A stretch of DNA of 43,185 nucleotides from Actinomycetota bacterium (lineage in GTDB: Bacteria > Actinomycetota > Actinomycetes > Nanopelagicales > Nanopelagicaceae), in the NCBI GenBank assembly GCA_009698615.1, contig WLPU01000016.1, positions 1-43,185 on the forward strand, in the 5' to 3' direction. Positions 42,254 through 43,185 of this stretch are shown here, piece after piece. Each line of letters starts with the position of its first letter. Position 1 is the stretch's first letter. A program made the position numbers and the translations under genes. Below the pieces are notes generated by a model that saw nothing but the letters and a program-made list of their open reading frames with translations, was not told the origin of the DNA and did not search any database.

Positions 42254-43185
42254 GTACTAAGGAACGCAATGTAGATCTTCAAAAGTGGACTGGCCCAAAA
42301 CGCCCCTATGACTTGATCAAAGAGTTAGTGATCGCGCTGGTTGTAGTTACCGTACTTGTCGGTGCATGCGCCGCTATTTTCGGATCCCCCGATGAACGCG
42401 CCGTCACCCTCCAGCAATGGAGTCAAAGTGCTCCATCTGATTTCATCGCCACTGCAACCGGTGAGCTCGCTGGAACGACTATTAGCGCAGGCTATGGGGC
42501 TCCTTACAACAAAGCGGCTGAAGGTTTATCACTTGGACCACTGAAGTTACAAAAATGGGCTGGAGTCACAATCCCCGTCAACCCAGCGCAAGACTTTGTC
42601 CTGACTCCTTTGAAATCCAGCATCGACCCCGATGTTGCTATTGCGACTGCACAATGGAAATCCGCAAATGTTGACCAGCAAAGTAAATGGGCAACTAGTT
42701 ACGCCGCAGCGATTGAGAAGGCTGGTGATTCTTCCAAAGTTACCGTGGATGCAACATTCGGTCCCGTTCCGGTCATTGCGGCGGGACTATTGCACCTTGC
42801 GCAAGAAGGCAGTTTGGACGGATTGTTGACTACTCAAATAACTCCGCTTCCGGGTGATTTCACAATGCCAATGCTCTTTTTAGCAGACGGTGGATACTTC
42901 GATGAGCTTGGTGCCCAGCAACACTTGCATGGAGATCAGTGGGGCATGATGAATGAAACTGGCTCCTACCCAGGTCAATCCTGGCTATGGATGTTTTCTT
43001 TCTTGTACCAAATCGAACCATTTAAATCTTCTGAAAATGCAGATTCGCAAATCTTTGCGATGCTCTTCTTGCTTAACCTAGGTTTCATCTTTATGCCTAA
43101 GTTACCGATTATCAATCGGCTACCTCGATTGATTCCCTTCCATCGCCTCATTTGGAGTAGGTACTACAGAGAGAACAATCTCTAG
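42250..43185 (+). CDS. Unrecognised membrane protein paired with the cytochrome b6-like subunit
   Basis: 311-aa protein; GTG start inside the stop of the cytochrome gene, stop at the last base of the window. One helix at about 24-44, a hydrophilic region of some 190 residues (about 50-240), probably outside the cell, and two C-terminal hydrophobic segments (about 243-256 and 266-285) followed by a basic tail. Conspicuous strings are HLHGDQW (225-231) and SLGPLKLQKWAG. No CxxCH, Rieske or ferredoxin motif is present. Position suggests a subunit replacing the C-terminal half or the electron-accepting part of a cytochrome b complex. Function unknown; further partners may lie beyond 43185. Confidence 0.8.
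   Translation: MSTKERNVDLQKWTGPKRPYDLIKELVIALVVVTVLVGACAAIFGSPDERAVTLQQWSQSAPSDFIATATGELAGTTISAGYGAPYNKAAEGLSLGPLKLQKWAGVTIPVNPAQDFVLTPLKSSIDPDVAIATAQWKSANVDQQSKWATSYAAAIEKAGDSSKVTVDATFGPVPVIAAGLLHLAQEGSLDGLLTTQITPLPGDFTMPMLFLADGGYFDELGAQQHLHGDQWGMMNETGSYPGQSWLWMFSFLYQIEPFKSSENADSQIFAMLFLLNLGFIFMPKLPIINRLPRLIPFHRLIWSRYYRENNL

Overview
The window comes from a streamlined, free-living actinobacterium. The gene order is the evidence: DEDDh exonuclease, trpD, ctaE-qcrCAB, ctaF/ctaD/ctaC, adoK, erpA, DUF3043, gcvT, pepA, sucB, TIGR01777 epimerase, lipB, lipA, DUF4191, RDD, glnA. From memory this is the backbone of Mycobacterium tuberculosis Rv2191-Rv2220. Base composition is close to balanced by eye, well below that of Streptomyces or Mycobacterium. 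Spacers are short and several convergent genes overlap at their 3' ends. This fits the freshwater acI / Nanopelagicales type (Candidatus Planktophila or Nanopelagicus). That placement is inference; no rRNA or other phylogenetic marker was tested.

Layout. 1-1611: a poly-C run and an unrecognised secreted protein. 1801-6166: an accessory block with a PAP2 phosphatase, an aquaporin, mannonate dehydratase, an SMP-30 lactonase and a DMT-type exporter. 6142-9041: an alpha/beta hydrolase, an exonuclease, trpD and an atypical receiver protein. 9194-16801: the respiratory supercomplex, with ctaE-qcrC-qcrA-qcrB on + facing ctaC-ctaD-ctaF on - and a Pro/Thr-rich secreted protein between them. 16861-22314: a degenerate cysteine-desulfurase-like protein with TusA, then adenosine kinase, ErpA, quinolinate synthase, DUF3043 and an aldo/keto reductase. 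22400-26453: a cobalamin riboswitch driving an SCO2322-like protein and an ECF importer (EcfT, fused EcfA, S component). 26419-40396: gcvT, pepA, lpd, sucB, a TIGR01777 epimerase, an MMPL transporter, lipB, lipA, an acyltransferase, DUF4191, RDD and glnA. 40443-43185: a beta-hydroxyacid dehydrogenase and a three-gene cytochrome b6-like membrane module ending at the window edge.

How the genes work together. Electrons pass from menaquinol through QcrB/QcrA to the dihaem QcrC, then to CuA in CtaC and the haem-copper centre of CtaD. LipB and LipA make the lipoyl cofactor used by the E2 enzyme (SucB) and re-oxidised by Lpd; GcvT belongs to another lipoate-dependent system. ErpA and TusA belong to Fe-S and sulfur trafficking, which supplies NadA, LipA and QcrA.

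Most unusual points: (a) acidic ligands of the non-redox Mg/Mn site of cytochrome oxidase appear replaced in both CtaD and CtaC; (b) the cysteine-desulfurase-like protein has lost its PLP lysine but keeps its persulfide-carrying cysteine loop and sits in an operon with TusA; (c) the terminal cytochrome b6-like module has no Rieske or c-type cytochrome partner in view and includes a 311-residue membrane protein I do not recognise. No tRNA, rRNA, CRISPR array, insertion sequence or phage gene was seen. The only gene-free stretch longer than 300 bases is 22315-22647, which holds the riboswitch and its expression platform.
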